DNA of 51,768 nucleotides from an uncultured Lachnospiraceae bacterium (GTDB taxonomy: Bacteria; Bacillota; Clostridia; Lachnospirales; Lachnospiraceae): contig CADANF010000016.1 in NCBI GenBank assembly GCA_902789175.1, positions 1 to 51,768 on the forward strand, given 5' to 3'. Positions 27,173 to 34,706 of the stretch are shown here, piece by piece. The first letter of the stretch is position 1. Every line of letters starts with the position of its first letter. Below the pieces are notes generated by a model. It had not been told where the DNA came from, made no database searches, and saw nothing but the letters and a program-made list of their open reading frames with translations. Position numbers and translations under genes: made by a program.

Positions 27173-29812
27173 ATGGCAAAATGGGTATATATGTTTAGCG
27201 AAGGCGACATGACCATGAGAAACCTGCTTGGTGGTAAAGGTGCTAACCTTGCTGAAATGACAAGCATTGGACTCCCAGTTCCACAGGGTTTCACAATTAC
27301 AACAGAAGCTTGTACACAGTATTATGAGGATGGTCGTAAGATTAACGATGAGATCATGGCTCAGACACTTGAAGGTGTTAAGAAGATGGAAGAGATCAAC
27401 GGAAAGAAGTTCGGAGATCTTACAAACCCTCTCCTTGTTTCTGTTCGTTCAGGTGCTCGTGCTTCAATGCCAGGTATGATGGACACAATCCTTAACCTTG
27501 GTCTTAATGATGAAGTAGTTGCAGCAATGATCGCTGGTAACCCAGACCCAGCTTTCGAGCGTTTCGTATATGACTCATACAGAAGATTCATCCAGATGTT
27601 CTCTGATGTAGTTATGGAAGTTGGTAAGAAGTATTTCGAACAGCTTATCGACAAAATGAAGGAAGAGAAAGGCGTTAAGTTCGACGTTGAACTTACAGCT
27701 GCTGACCTTAAGGTGCTTGCTGAGCAGTTCAAGGCTGAGTACAAGAACCAGTTAGGTGAAGATTTCCCTTCAGATCCTGTTACACAGTTAAAGCTTGCTA
27801 TCGAGGCTGTATTCCGTTCATGGGATAATCCTCGTGCTAACGTTTATAGAAGAGATAACGATATCCCTTATTCATGGGGAACAGCTGTTAACGTAATGCC
27901 TATGGTATTCGGTAACTTAAATGATCAGTCTGGTACAGGTGTTGCATTTACTCGTGACCCAGCTACAGGTGAGAACAAGCTCATGGGTGAGTTCCTCATC
28001 AATGCTCAGGGTGAAGACGTAGTTGCTGGTGTTCGTACACCAATGCCTATCGCTCAGATGGAAAAGGAATTCCCAGAAGCTTATGCAGAGTTCATTAAGG
28101 TTTGTGATATCCTTGAGAATCACTACCATGACATGCAGGATATGGAATTCACAGTAGAAAACAAGAAGCTTTACATGCTTCAGTGCCGTAATGGTAAGAG
28201 AACAGCTCCAGCTGCTCTTAAGATCGCTTGTGACCTTGTTGATGAAGGACATAAGACAGAAGAGGAAGCTGTTGCAATGATCGATCCTCGTAACCTTGAC
28301 ACACTCCTTCACCCACAGTTCGATGCTGCTGCTCTTAAGGCTGCAACTCCTCTTGGAAGAGGTCTTGGCGCATCTCCTGGTGCTGCTTGTGGTAAGGTTG
28401 TATTCACAGCTGATGATGCTGTTGAATGGGCTGCTAGAGGAGAGAAGGTTGTACTTGTAAGACTTGAGACATCTCCAGAAGATATCACAGGTATGAAGAG
28501 TGCACAGGGTATCCTCACAGTTCGTGGTGGTATGACATCTCACGCTGCCGTAGTTGCACGTGGTATGGGTACATGCTGCGTATCTGGTTGTGGCGATATC
28601 AACATGGACGAAGAGAATAAGAAGTTCACACTTGCAGGTGAGACTTTCAATGAAGGTGATGAAATCTCTATCGATGGTACAACAGGTAACATCTATAAGG
28701 GACTTATCCCAACAGTAGATGCTACTATCGCTGGTGAGTTCGGCCGTATCATGGCTTGGGCTGACAAGTATAGAAAGCTTAAAGTTAGAACAAATGCTGA
28801 TACTCCAGCTGACGCTAAGAAGGCTCGTGAGCTCGGCGCTGAAGGTATCGGTCTTTGCCGTACAGAGCACATGTTCTTCGAAGCTGACAGAATCGCAGCT
28901 TTCCGTGAGATGATCTGCTCAGATACAGTTGAAGCTCGTGAAAAGGCTCTTAACAAGATCCTTCCATACCAGCAGTCAGATTTCAAGGCTCTCTATGAAG
29001 CTCTTGAAGGAAATCCTGTTACAATCAGATTCCTTGATCCACCTCTTCATGAGTTCGTTCCTCACGAGGAAGCAGAGCAGAAGAAGCTTGCAGAAGACCT
29101 TGGAAAGTCACTTGAAGAAGTTAAGGCTATCGTTGAATCTCTTAAGGAGTTCAACCCAATGATGGGTCACAGAGGATGCCGTCTTGCAGTTACATATCCT
29201 GAAATCGCAGTAATGCAGACAAAGGCTGTTATCAGAGCTGCAATCGAAGTTAAGAAGGAGCACCCAGATTGGAACGTTAAGCCAGAAATCATGATTCCAC
29301 TTACATGTGAAGTTAAGGAATTTAAGTATGTTAAGAAGTTCGTAGTAGAGACAGCTGATGCTGAAATCGCTGCTGCTGGCGTTGACATGCAGTACGAAGT
29401 TGGTACAATGATCGAAATCCCAAGAGCTGCTCTTACAGCTGATGAGATAGCTAAGGAAGCTGATTTCTTCTGCTTCGGTACTAACGACCTTACACAGATG
29501 ACATTTGGTTTCTCAAGAGACGATGCTGGTAAGTTCCTTGATGCTTACTATGATACAAAGATCTTCGAAGCTGATCCATTTGCTAAGCTTGACCAGACTG
29601 GTGTTGGTAAGCTTATGGATATGTCACTTAAGCTTGGCCGTCCAGTTAACCCAGCTCTCCATGCTGGTATCTGCGGTGAGCACGGTGGAGATCCTTCATC
29701 AGTAGAATTCTGCCACAAGATTGGTCTTGATTATGTATCATGCTCACCATTCCGTGTTCCAGTTGCAAGACTTGCAGCAGCACAGGCAGCTATTGCGGAA
29801 GGAAGGAACTAA
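27173..29812 (+). CDS. ppdK: pyruvate, phosphate dikinase
   Basis: Interconverts pyruvate + ATP + Pi and phosphoenolpyruvate + AMP + PPi; in anaerobes it often works in the glycolytic direction. It has 879 residues with all three parts: the N-terminal ATP-grasp domain (GGKGANLAEM, SVRSGARASMPGMMDT, TGVAFTRDPATGE), the phosphohistidine domain (GGMTSHAAVVARGMGTCC, catalytic His near residue 458), and the PEP-binding barrel (IRFLDPPLHEF, GTNDLTQMTFGFSRDD, GICGEHGGDP). AGGAGG lies before the ATG. Strong codon bias suggests high expression and produces long spurious open frames on the other strand. The mobile element begins shortly after its stop. Confidence 0.98.
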   Translation: MAKWVYMFSEGDMTMRNLLGGKGANLAEMTSIGLPVPQGFTITTEACTQYYEDGRKINDEIMAQTLEGVKKMEEINGKKFGDLTNPLLVSVRSGARASMPGMMDTILNLGLNDEVVAAMIAGNPDPAFERFVYDSYRRFIQMFSDVVMEVGKKYFEQLIDKMKEEKGVKFDVELTAADLKVLAEQFKAEYKNQLGEDFPSDPVTQLKLAIEAVFRSWDNPRANVYRRDNDIPYSWGTAVNVMPMVFGNLNDQSGTGVAFTRDPATGENKLMGEFLINAQGEDVVAGVRTPMPIAQMEKEFPEAYAEFIKVCDILENHYHDMQDMEFTVENKKLYMLQCRNGKRTAPAALKIACDLVDEGHKTEEEAVAMIDPRNLDTLLHPQFDAAALKAATPLGRGLGASPGAACGKVVFTADDAVEWAARGEKVVLVRLETSPEDITGMKSAQGILTVRGGMTSHAAVVARGMGTCCVSGCGDINMDEENKKFTLAGETFNEGDEISIDGTTGNIYKGLIPTVDATIAGEFGRIMAWADKYRKLKVRTNADTPADAKKARELGAEGIGLCRTEHMFFEADRIAAFREMICSDTVEAREKALNKILPYQQSDFKALYEALEGNPVTIRFLDPPLHEFVPHEEAEQKKLAEDLGKSLEEVKAIVESLKEFNPMMGHRGCRLAVTYPEIAVMQTKAVIRAAIEVKKEHPDWNVKPEIMIPLTCEVKEFKYVKKFVVETADAEIAAAGVDMQYEVGTMIEIPRAALTADEIAKEADFFCFGTNDLTQMTFGFSRDDAGKFLDAYYDTKIFEADPFAKLDQTGVGKLMDMSLKLGRPVNPALHAGICGEHGGDPSSVEFCHKIGLDYVSCSPFRVPVARLAAAQAAIAEGRN

Positions 29813-29841
29813 TTGACGAAAGGTTGTTTTTACTGACAATC

Positions 29842-29940
29842 ATGGTTACAGAGGACGATATGCGAGACTTTATCGAGCATTCAGATAAGTACTATGATTT
29901 TAAGACAACTGAACCAATTAGAGTCGATGTATATATCTGA
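29842..29940 (+). other. short open frame or 3' gene remnant between ppdK and its terminator
   Basis: A 32-codon frame from ATG 29842 encodes a peptide beginning MVTEDDMRDFIEHSDKYYDF and ending RVDVYI. It has no clear ribosome binding site and reads like the last part of a longer protein, so it may be a remnant left at the edge of the element. Frame extension upstream runs into ppdK. No family recognised. Confidence 0.3.
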
Positions 29941-29960
29941 TTTCGATTAGATGAAATAAT

Positions 29961-30014
29961 AGAGGACTAAACAGTCGTTTATCTATAAGATAAGGCTGTT
30001 TGGTCCTCTTTTTT
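29961..30014 (+). terminator. strong rho-independent terminator at the chromosome/element boundary
   Basis: AGAGGACTAAACAG (29961-29974) pairs with CTGTTTGGTCCTCT (29996-30009), with a further pairing TTATCT/AGATAA inside, followed by a T-run to 30014. It ends ppdK transcription or insulates the mobile element. Confidence 0.85.
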
Positions 30015-30078
30015 AATGCTAATAAAAAGCGTTTTGTACCCAGTCTTTGTCTATGGATGATTAGTGTAAGGAGGAAAG

Positions 30079-30321
30079 ATGTTAAAGTTACGTTTGCAAG
30101 GAACAAAGAATGATATTAGATGGTTCTTAAAGCTTCTTAGCAGGGATAAGCGGTTTGATGTAGAGAACACATCCACATTCTTTAGTAACAAAGGAACAGA
30201 TAGGTATAAGAGATTATACACAGAGATTTATCGCAAGGATAAAAGAAATAATGATGAGAAAAAGCCTCAGCAAGAGGATAGCCATCATAGATATTATGGC
30301 TCAGGCTCATCATTTTTCTAA
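30079..30321 (+). CDS. DUF3970 family small protein of mobile elements
   Basis: An 80-residue protein starting MLKLRLQGTKNDIRWFLKLL, then the conserved FFSNKGTDRYKRLYTEIY, which matches DUF3970, a small family found in plasmids and conjugative elements of Bacillota. The C-terminal third is charged and ends HHRYYGSGSSFF. AGGAGG precedes the ATG closely. It is the first gene of the element and lies 23 bp before parA. Function unknown; a role in plasmid-like maintenance is possible from context. Confidence 0.7.
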   Translation: MLKLRLQGTKNDIRWFLKLLSRDKRFDVENTSTFFSNKGTDRYKRLYTEIYRKDKRNNDEKKPQQEDSHHRYYGSGSSFF

Positions 30322-30344
30322 AAGATGAAAGAAGGGACAACGTT

Positions 30345-31127
30345 ATGTGTAAAGTTATAGCATTTGCTAATCAAAAAGGTGGAGTGACAAAGTCAACAAG
30401 TACAGAGAATATTGGTATAGGTCTGGCAAGGCTCGGTAAGAAGGTTCTCTTAATAGATGCAGATGGACAAGGATCTCTTACAGCAAGCCTTGGTTTTAGA
30501 AATCCTGACAGTATGGAAGTCACGCTACCTACGATTCTGGAAAGAATCATTGAAGATGAAGAAGTTAATCGTAATGAGGGACTACTGGTTCATGAGGAAG
30601 GTATATATCTTATGCCTTGTAATATTGAATTATCGGCTCTTGAAGTATCAATGTCGAATGTTATGAGAAGAGAGTATATCTTAAAAGAATATGTAGATAT
30701 GCAGCGCGAAAACTTCGATTTTATACTAATTGATTGTATGCCAAGCCTTGGTATGATAACTGTAAATGCCCTCACGGCGGCTGATTCGGTCATTATTCCT
30801 GTGCAGGCTTCCTATTTACCGATAAAAGGATTAGAACAGCTTATAAAGAGTATTTCGATGGTTAAAAAGCATCTGAATCCAAGTCTCGGTGTGGATGGCA
30901 TCCTGATTAGTATGGTGGATGAACGCACAAGGTTCTCCAAAGATATAATTGAGCTTCTGAAAGAGAATTATGGCAACGCTATCCATATATTTAAGAGTAT
31001 GATACCAAAATCTGTCAGAGCGGAAGAAAGCACAGCAGAAGGTATAAGCATATATAAGCATGATCCCAATGGTAAGGTGGCAATAGCTTATGAGAATCTT
31101 ACAAGGGAGGTGCTTGCAAATGTCTAA
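30345..31127 (+). CDS. parA: ParA/Soj-type partition ATPase
   Basis: A 260-residue ATPase that with ParB segregates the element. It starts MCKVIAFANQKGGV. The deviant Walker A is KGGVTKSTST (about residue 12-21); the usual Gly before the catalytic Lys is Thr here, but the signature Lys and following Ser/Thr remain. Walker A' (LLIDADGQGSLT) and Walker B-like (FDFILIDCMPSLG) are clear. The C-terminus overlaps the parB start by 8 bp, so they are coupled. Plasmid-type ParAs and those of conjugative elements look alike; context favours an element gene. Confidence 0.92.
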   Translation: MCKVIAFANQKGGVTKSTSTENIGIGLARLGKKVLLIDADGQGSLTASLGFRNPDSMEVTLPTILERIIEDEEVNRNEGLLVHEEGIYLMPCNIELSALEVSMSNVMRREYILKEYVDMQRENFDFILIDCMPSLGMITVNALTAADSVIIPVQASYLPIKGLEQLIKSISMVKKHLNPSLGVDGILISMVDERTRFSKDIIELLKENYGNAIHIFKSMIPKSVRAEESTAEGISIYKHDPNGKVAIAYENLTREVLANV

Positions 31128-32016
31128 GAAATCGAGTGCCACTAAAGTAAAATTGACAGATGTTAGTAGTCTTTTTGGTAATTCAGAGCATATTAAAGAT
31201 GTGGATTCAACGAAGGAAGAGATTATAGATGTATCTCTTTCTGATTTACATGAATTTGTAGGACATCCTTTTAGGGTTGTTGATGATGAGAAGATGGATG
31301 AGACTGTCGAAAGTATAAAAAAATATGGAGTAATCGTTCCAGGGATAGTCAGACCACGAATTAAAGGTGGCTATGAGATTGTATCAGGACACAGAAGAAA
31401 ACATGCATCTGAGCTTGCAGGTCTTAAAACTATGCCGGTATTTGTCCGGAATCTGACCGATGATGAAGCTACTATCGTTATGGTAGATAGTAATCTTCAG
31501 AGAGAAGAGATACTTCCGAGTGAAAAGGCAAAAGCTTATGCGATGAAATATGATGCTTTAAGACATCAGGGATCTTCCGGTGATGGAGATAGTTTAGAGT
31601 TAATGAGTGATGAGGCAGGTGAATCAAGAAGTAAGATTCAGAGATATATATGGATATCAAGACTGAATGACGATTTTCTCGAACTTGTGGATACAAAAAA
31701 ACTTGGAATGGCTCAGGCAGTAGATATATCATTTCTTACTTCAGAAGAGCAGAATATTCTATATGATTTAATATGGGAGCTTAGTATATATCCTTCCATG
31801 ATTCAGGCTGCAGAGATTAAGGCATTAAGTCAGAGTGATAAATTCGATATTATGGCTATAAAGGCGGTTCTTATTGGAACAATCAAGCCTAAGAAGAGAA
31901 ATATTACTATCAAAGCAGATAAGATAAACACCTTCTTCTCAGATGAATATACTGAGGATGATATTACAGAGATTATACTAAGGCTCTTGGAGAAATGGAA
32001 GTCTGGAGAGGAGTAA
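31120..32016 (+). CDS. parB: ParB/Spo0J-type partition protein
   Basis: DNA-binding and CTP-switch partner of ParA, 298 residues. ATG 31120 is behind GGGAGG; an in-frame ATG 31090 lies further inside parA and lacks a site. The N-terminal ParB domain contains HPFRVVDDEKMDETVESIKKYG, then the GHRR-type box SGHRRKHASELAGL (about 95-108) and NLQREEILPSEKA; a helix-turn-helix region follows (SRSKIQRYIWISRLN). No parS site was identified in the window. The repA-like gene starts 4 bp later. Confidence 0.92.
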   Translation: MSKKSSATKVKLTDVSSLFGNSEHIKDVDSTKEEIIDVSLSDLHEFVGHPFRVVDDEKMDETVESIKKYGVIVPGIVRPRIKGGYEIVSGHRRKHASELAGLKTMPVFVRNLTDDEATIVMVDSNLQREEILPSEKAKAYAMKYDALRHQGSSGDGDSLELMSDEAGESRSKIQRYIWISRLNDDFLELVDTKKLGMAQAVDISFLTSEEQNILYDLIWELSIYPSMIQAAEIKALSQSDKFDIMAIKAVLIGTIKPKKRNITIKADKINTFFSDEYTEDDITEIILRLLEKWKSGEE

Positions 32017-32020
32017 AGGC

Positions 32021-33124
32021 ATGAGTGAAAAGCTTATATTCGACTATTACTACGGTAAAGAAGCCGATCAATTCACTTTTTATAGGATACCTAAGATGCT
32101 TATAAAAGATAAACGTTTTTCAGGATTATCCAGTGATGCCAAGATACTCTATGGACTAATGCTTGACAGAATGTCTCTGTCTATTATGAATGAATGGCAG
32201 GATAATGAGGACAGGACATATATTATTTATACAATAGATCAGATATCAGAGGATTTGGGATGTGGTAGAGATAAAGCTATGAAGACATTAGCTGAGCTTG
32301 ATGCTGGTAAAGGCATTGGTCTTATCGAAAAAGTTAGACGAGGACTTGGATTAGCAGACATAATCTATGTTAAGAATTTCGTCGGCATAGAACGGATTCA
32401 GGATGAAAATGAGATTGAAAACAAAGAAAAAAATGATGAAAAAGAGTCTGCAAATCCGCATAAATCCACAGAAGTCGGAAATGTCGACTTCAAGAAGTCG
32501 GAAAAATCGACTTCAAGAGGTCGGAAAAATCGACTTCAAGAGGTCGGAAAAGCAGACTTCAAGAAGTCGGAAAAGCAGACTTCAAGAAGTGGGGAAAACA
32601 GACTTCAAGAAGTCGATAAAACCGACACAAAAGATACTAATACTAGTTATAACGATTCTAATTATAACAATTTAAGAGAGACCAATCATATCATATCTAA
32701 TCAGGAGGGGCGTTCAGTTAAAAATGTAAATAACATGCAAATCAACTCACAAAAACTGATGGATGAGATGGTTGTTACCACATGGTTAATCAAAGACAAT
32801 ATATCTTATGATGATCTTGTGGCTGCACATCCCGTGGACAAGAAACGTATAGATGAAATGATTGAGATTATGGTGGATGTAATCGTTTCTAATTCTGATA
32901 CTGTAAGAATAGGGAAGGAAGATAAGCCAAGGGAAATAGTAAGGTCAAGATTTGAAAAGCTAGATTTTTCATCTATGGAATACATATTAGGATGTCTCAA
33001 GGAGAATACAACTAAGGTGCATAATATTAAAAATTATCTGCTAACAACCTTATACAATGCATCTTTGACGATTGATAATTTTTATTCTGCTGAGGTTAAT
33101 CATGATTTATATGGATGTAAATAA
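32021..33124 (+). CDS. RepA_N-type replication initiator with internal iterons
   Basis: A 367-residue protein. Residues 1-125 match the RepA N-terminal winged-helix domain (FTFYRIPKMLIKDKRFSGLS, ILYGLMLDRMSLS, DQISEDLGCGRDKAMKTLAEL). A hydrophilic middle (about 150-203) is built of 23-residue repeats (KKSEKSTSRG, KNRLQE) that come from a 23-bp DNA repeat. The C-terminal domain (about 240-367, VTTWLIKDNISYDDLV, YILGCLKENTTKVHNIKNYLLTTLYNA) resembles the domain found in other element initiators (DUF6017 type). In RepA_N plasmids the origin lies inside the rep gene, so this gene probably carries its own origin. It follows parB by 4 bp and precedes a palindromic operator. Confidence 0.88.
   Translation: MSEKLIFDYYYGKEADQFTFYRIPKMLIKDKRFSGLSSDAKILYGLMLDRMSLSIMNEWQDNEDRTYIIYTIDQISEDLGCGRDKAMKTLAELDAGKGIGLIEKVRRGLGLADIIYVKNFVGIERIQDENEIENKEKNDEKESANPHKSTEVGNVDFKKSEKSTSRGRKNRLQEVGKADFKKSEKQTSRSGENRLQEVDKTDTKDTNTSYNDSNYNNLRETNHIISNQEGRSVKNVNNMQINSQKLMDEMVVTTWLIKDNISYDDLVAAHPVDKKRIDEMIEIMVDVIVSNSDTVRIGKEDKPREIVRSRFEKLDFSSMEYILGCLKENTTKVHNIKNYLLTTLYNASLTIDNFYSAEVNHDLYGCK
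32471..32626. repeat. iteron array inside the initiator gene, candidate replication origin
   Basis: Six contiguous 23-bp units start at 32471, 32494, 32517, 32540, 32563 and 32586, plus a partial seventh at 32609. Each unit holds GAAGTCGG and CGACTTC or AGACTTC; the junctions give CGACTTC-AA-GAAGTCG palindromes. The 23-bp period is not a multiple of three, so the same DNA is read in all three frames; this points to selection on DNA, not protein. Confidence 0.75.
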
Positions 33125-33147
33125 CTTCTGTTCAAGTTGAACAGAAG
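33125..33147. promoter_or_regulatory. perfect 11-bp inverted repeat, probable operator
   Basis: CTTCTGTTCAA (33125-33135), one G, then TTGAACAGAAG (33137-33147): a perfect dyad that starts right after the initiator stop codon and ends 22 bp before the XRE regulator's ATG. A dimeric regulator such as the XRE protein that follows is the likely ligand. Confidence 0.6.
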
Positions 33148-33168
33148 TGAACAAAGGAGGATTTTTAT

Positions 33169-33633
33169 ATGCCAGTATTTTATACTAAGCCAGTACTTAG
33201 AGATTTATCACAAGGCGCAAGAATTGCTTATGTAAGACAATTCAGACATATGACTCAGGAAGAACTTGGAGAGAAGATAGAAATGTCTCCGGGAAGGCGA
33301 AGAAACAGAATTTGCAGGTATGAGAGAGGTACAAGAAATCCAAAGGATGACAGAGTTGAGAAGATGGCTGAGGTTTTGGAAATAAACGAGGCAATGATTA
33401 AGAGCTATGATTTCAAGGATCCGATGGATATTGTTTATATTCTTCTCTGGCTTGAAGATGTATCACCGGATTATATCTTAAAATCTTCAGGAGCTGAATC
33501 TTTTGTGAATAACACTTTAACATGCATCAAGAAAGCTCTTAAAGAGTGGCAGTCGGTAAAAAACAAACTGAAAAAAGGAGAGATATCAGAAACGGAATAT
33601 ACTGAATGGAAATTAACACATATATGGGAGTAG
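33169..33633 (+). CDS. XRE-family transcriptional regulator 1
   Basis: A 154-residue protein with an N-terminal Cro/C1 helix-turn-helix (about residues 15-80: IAYVRQFRHMTQEELGEKI, then RICRYERGTRNPKDDRVEKMAEVL), with a few extra Arg (GRRRNR) in the turn before the recognition helix. The C-terminal 70 residues are charged and unknown. AAAGGAGG lies before the ATG. The perfect dyad just upstream would suit autoregulation. It probably controls the element's maintenance or transfer genes. Confidence 0.85.
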   Translation: MPVFYTKPVLRDLSQGARIAYVRQFRHMTQEELGEKIEMSPGRRRNRICRYERGTRNPKDDRVEKMAEVLEINEAMIKSYDFKDPMDIVYILLWLEDVSPDYILKSSGAESFVNNTLTCIKKALKEWQSVKNKLKKGEISETEYTEWKLTHIWE

Positions 33634-33642
33634 AGATAGATT

Positions 33643-34104
33643 ATGAACAAATCAGCTTTAGTTACATTGGAAATGGATGTCAATGATAATGGTAGGGATG
33701 AGTTTCCAGAATATCTGCGTCAGATGATTCTTAATTATCTTAAGTATAATAAAGAATTTGATGTAAAGGATATATTGGCTTTAACATTGTCTGAAGATAA
33801 TAGTCAGAAATCTCTTTTATACGAACATCTGGAAGAATTAGAGGATATATATCTTGATTCGAGAGATTTTAAAACAGAATTAGAAAAATATATGGTAGAG
33901 AAATTGTTTCCGCTTTTTCGTTTATTTGGGAAGGACTGGATTTCGGATGTAGATCAGCTTATAAGAGAGTTCTATATTTTGGATGAAAAGGGACGGGCAG
34001 AGTTGCTTGATATAGTAGAGGTTTATAAAAAAAGGAATACAGATCCGGAAAGGGATGAAGAGGTGAAAAAACTTAAGAGGTGGAACAATGACAATAATAC
34101 TTAG
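33643..34104 (+). CDS. hypothetical element protein between two XRE genes
   Basis: A 153-residue acidic protein with no recognised domain and no membrane segment. It has Leu-rich helical stretches (LSEDNSQKSLLYEHLEELED, LFPLFRLFGKDW) and a Lys/Asp-rich end. It lies 9 bp after XRE gene 1 and overlaps XRE gene 2 by 17 bp, so the three genes form a unit. A regulator-binding partner or antirepressor is possible from position only. Confidence 0.6.
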   Translation: MNKSALVTLEMDVNDNGRDEFPEYLRQMILNYLKYNKEFDVKDILALTLSEDNSQKSLLYEHLEELEDIYLDSRDFKTELEKYMVEKLFPLFRLFGKDWISDVDQLIREFYILDEKGRAELLDIVEVYKKRNTDPERDEEVKKLKRWNNDNNT

Positions 34105-34354
34105 TGATGATGTAGGAATTAATATAAAAAATATCAGAAAATGTCGCTGCCTTACTCAGAGAGAACTGGCAAAACTATCAGGAATAAATGAAGCTACGAT
34201 ACAAAAATACGAATGTGGCACAAGAAAACCTAAGGATGAAAATCTAAGGAAAATTGCTTGTGTTTTACAGATGGATTATATGATTTTCAGGGGATACAAG
34301 GCAGAAAAAATTTCCAAGATTGAGTTGGAATGTGATTTGGATTATCTTTTATAG
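34088..34354 (+). CDS. XRE-family transcriptional regulator 2
   Basis: An 88-residue protein that is nearly all helix-turn-helix: GINIKNIRKCRCLTQRELAK, then SGINEATIQKYECGTRKPKD and LRKIACVLQMDY. The GTRKPKDENLRK end of the domain mirrors GTRNPKDDRVEK of regulator 1, so the two may be related. AGAGGTGG precedes the ATG within the previous gene. A terminator follows. Confidence 0.85.
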   Translation: MTIILSDDVGINIKNIRKCRCLTQRELAKLSGINEATIQKYECGTRKPKDENLRKIACVLQMDYMIFRGYKAEKISKIELECDLDYLL

Positions 34355-34387
34355 GATAATGCGTTAACATAAAAAAATACAGCGATA

Positions 34388-34426
34388 GGGCGTCTATGAG
34401 TAGCAGTACTTATAGGCGCCTTTTTT
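34388..34426 (+). terminator. terminator-like hairpin before the transfer genes
   Basis: GGGCGTCTATGAGTA (34388-34402) pairs with TACTTATAGGCGCC (34407-34420) around GCAG, followed by TTTTTT. The Shine-Dalgarno of the next small gene starts about 8 bases later. Confidence 0.8.
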
Positions 34427-34443
34427 AGTTGGAAGGAGACGAT

Positions 34444-34596
34444 ATGTGGAACATGGATCAGATTATTAATCTTCCCATATTAGTTAAGGTCATAATTCTT
34501 GTCGCAGGAATGTGTGTAGGAATTGGCTTTTTACTATTCGAAGAGGCTAATGATAAAAAGAAAACGAAACTTCTGGACGAAAAGTCCAAAGGTTGA
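34444..34596 (+). CDS. small single-pass membrane protein (50 aa)
   Basis: ATG 34444 has GGAAGGAG at good spacing. The 50-residue product has one membrane helix (about residues 12-31, VKVIILVAGMCVGIGFLLF) and a basic tail ending LLDEKSKG. It heads the transfer gene block. The last codons contain copy A of the GGAC-GAAAA-GTCC hairpin. Unknown function; small membrane peptides are common at this place in such elements. Confidence 0.65.
   Translation: MWNMDQIINLPILVKVIILVAGMCVGIGFLLFEEANDKKKTKLLDEKSKG
34570..34592. repeat. GGAC/GTCC hairpin element, copy A
   Basis: CTTCTGGAC-GAAAA-GTCCAAAGG. The arms pair around a 5-base loop. Sister copies are at 39207-39229 and 44436-44458. Confidence 0.7.
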
Positions 34597-34613
34597 GATG
34601 AAGGGAGAATTAT

Positions 34614-34706
34614 ATGGAGAGGATCAGATCCCCTGATAATAGTACCTTATGGACTATAAAGGATAAATACATCACAGAAAACAAGGAGCATTACTATGGT
34701 CGATGA
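34614..34706 (+). CDS. small ORF (30 aa), hydrophilic
   Basis: ATG 34614 has AGGGAG 6 bases upstream. The 30-residue product starts MERIRSPDNSTLWTIKDKYI and ends in YYGR. It overlaps the DUF3801 gene by 11 bp and may act as a leader for translational coupling. Family unknown. Confidence 0.4.
   Translation: MERIRSPDNSTLWTIKDKYITENKEHYYGR

Noticed and set aside
27917-28870. 317-codon open frame on the - strand inside ppdK
   Set aside because: It is a product of the biased codon use of ppdK: Cys/Ser/Thr-rich translation, no ribosome binding site, and no similarity pattern. The same applies to the other - strand frames in groEL, ppdK and glnS.
32471-32626. CRISPR array in the initiator gene
   Set aside because: The repeats are directly adjacent 23-bp units inside a coding region; this fits iterons.
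33125-33147. LexA/DinR box
   Set aside because: The Bacillota SOS box is GAAC-N4-GTTC; this dyad has GTTC on the left and GAAC on the right with a different spacing.
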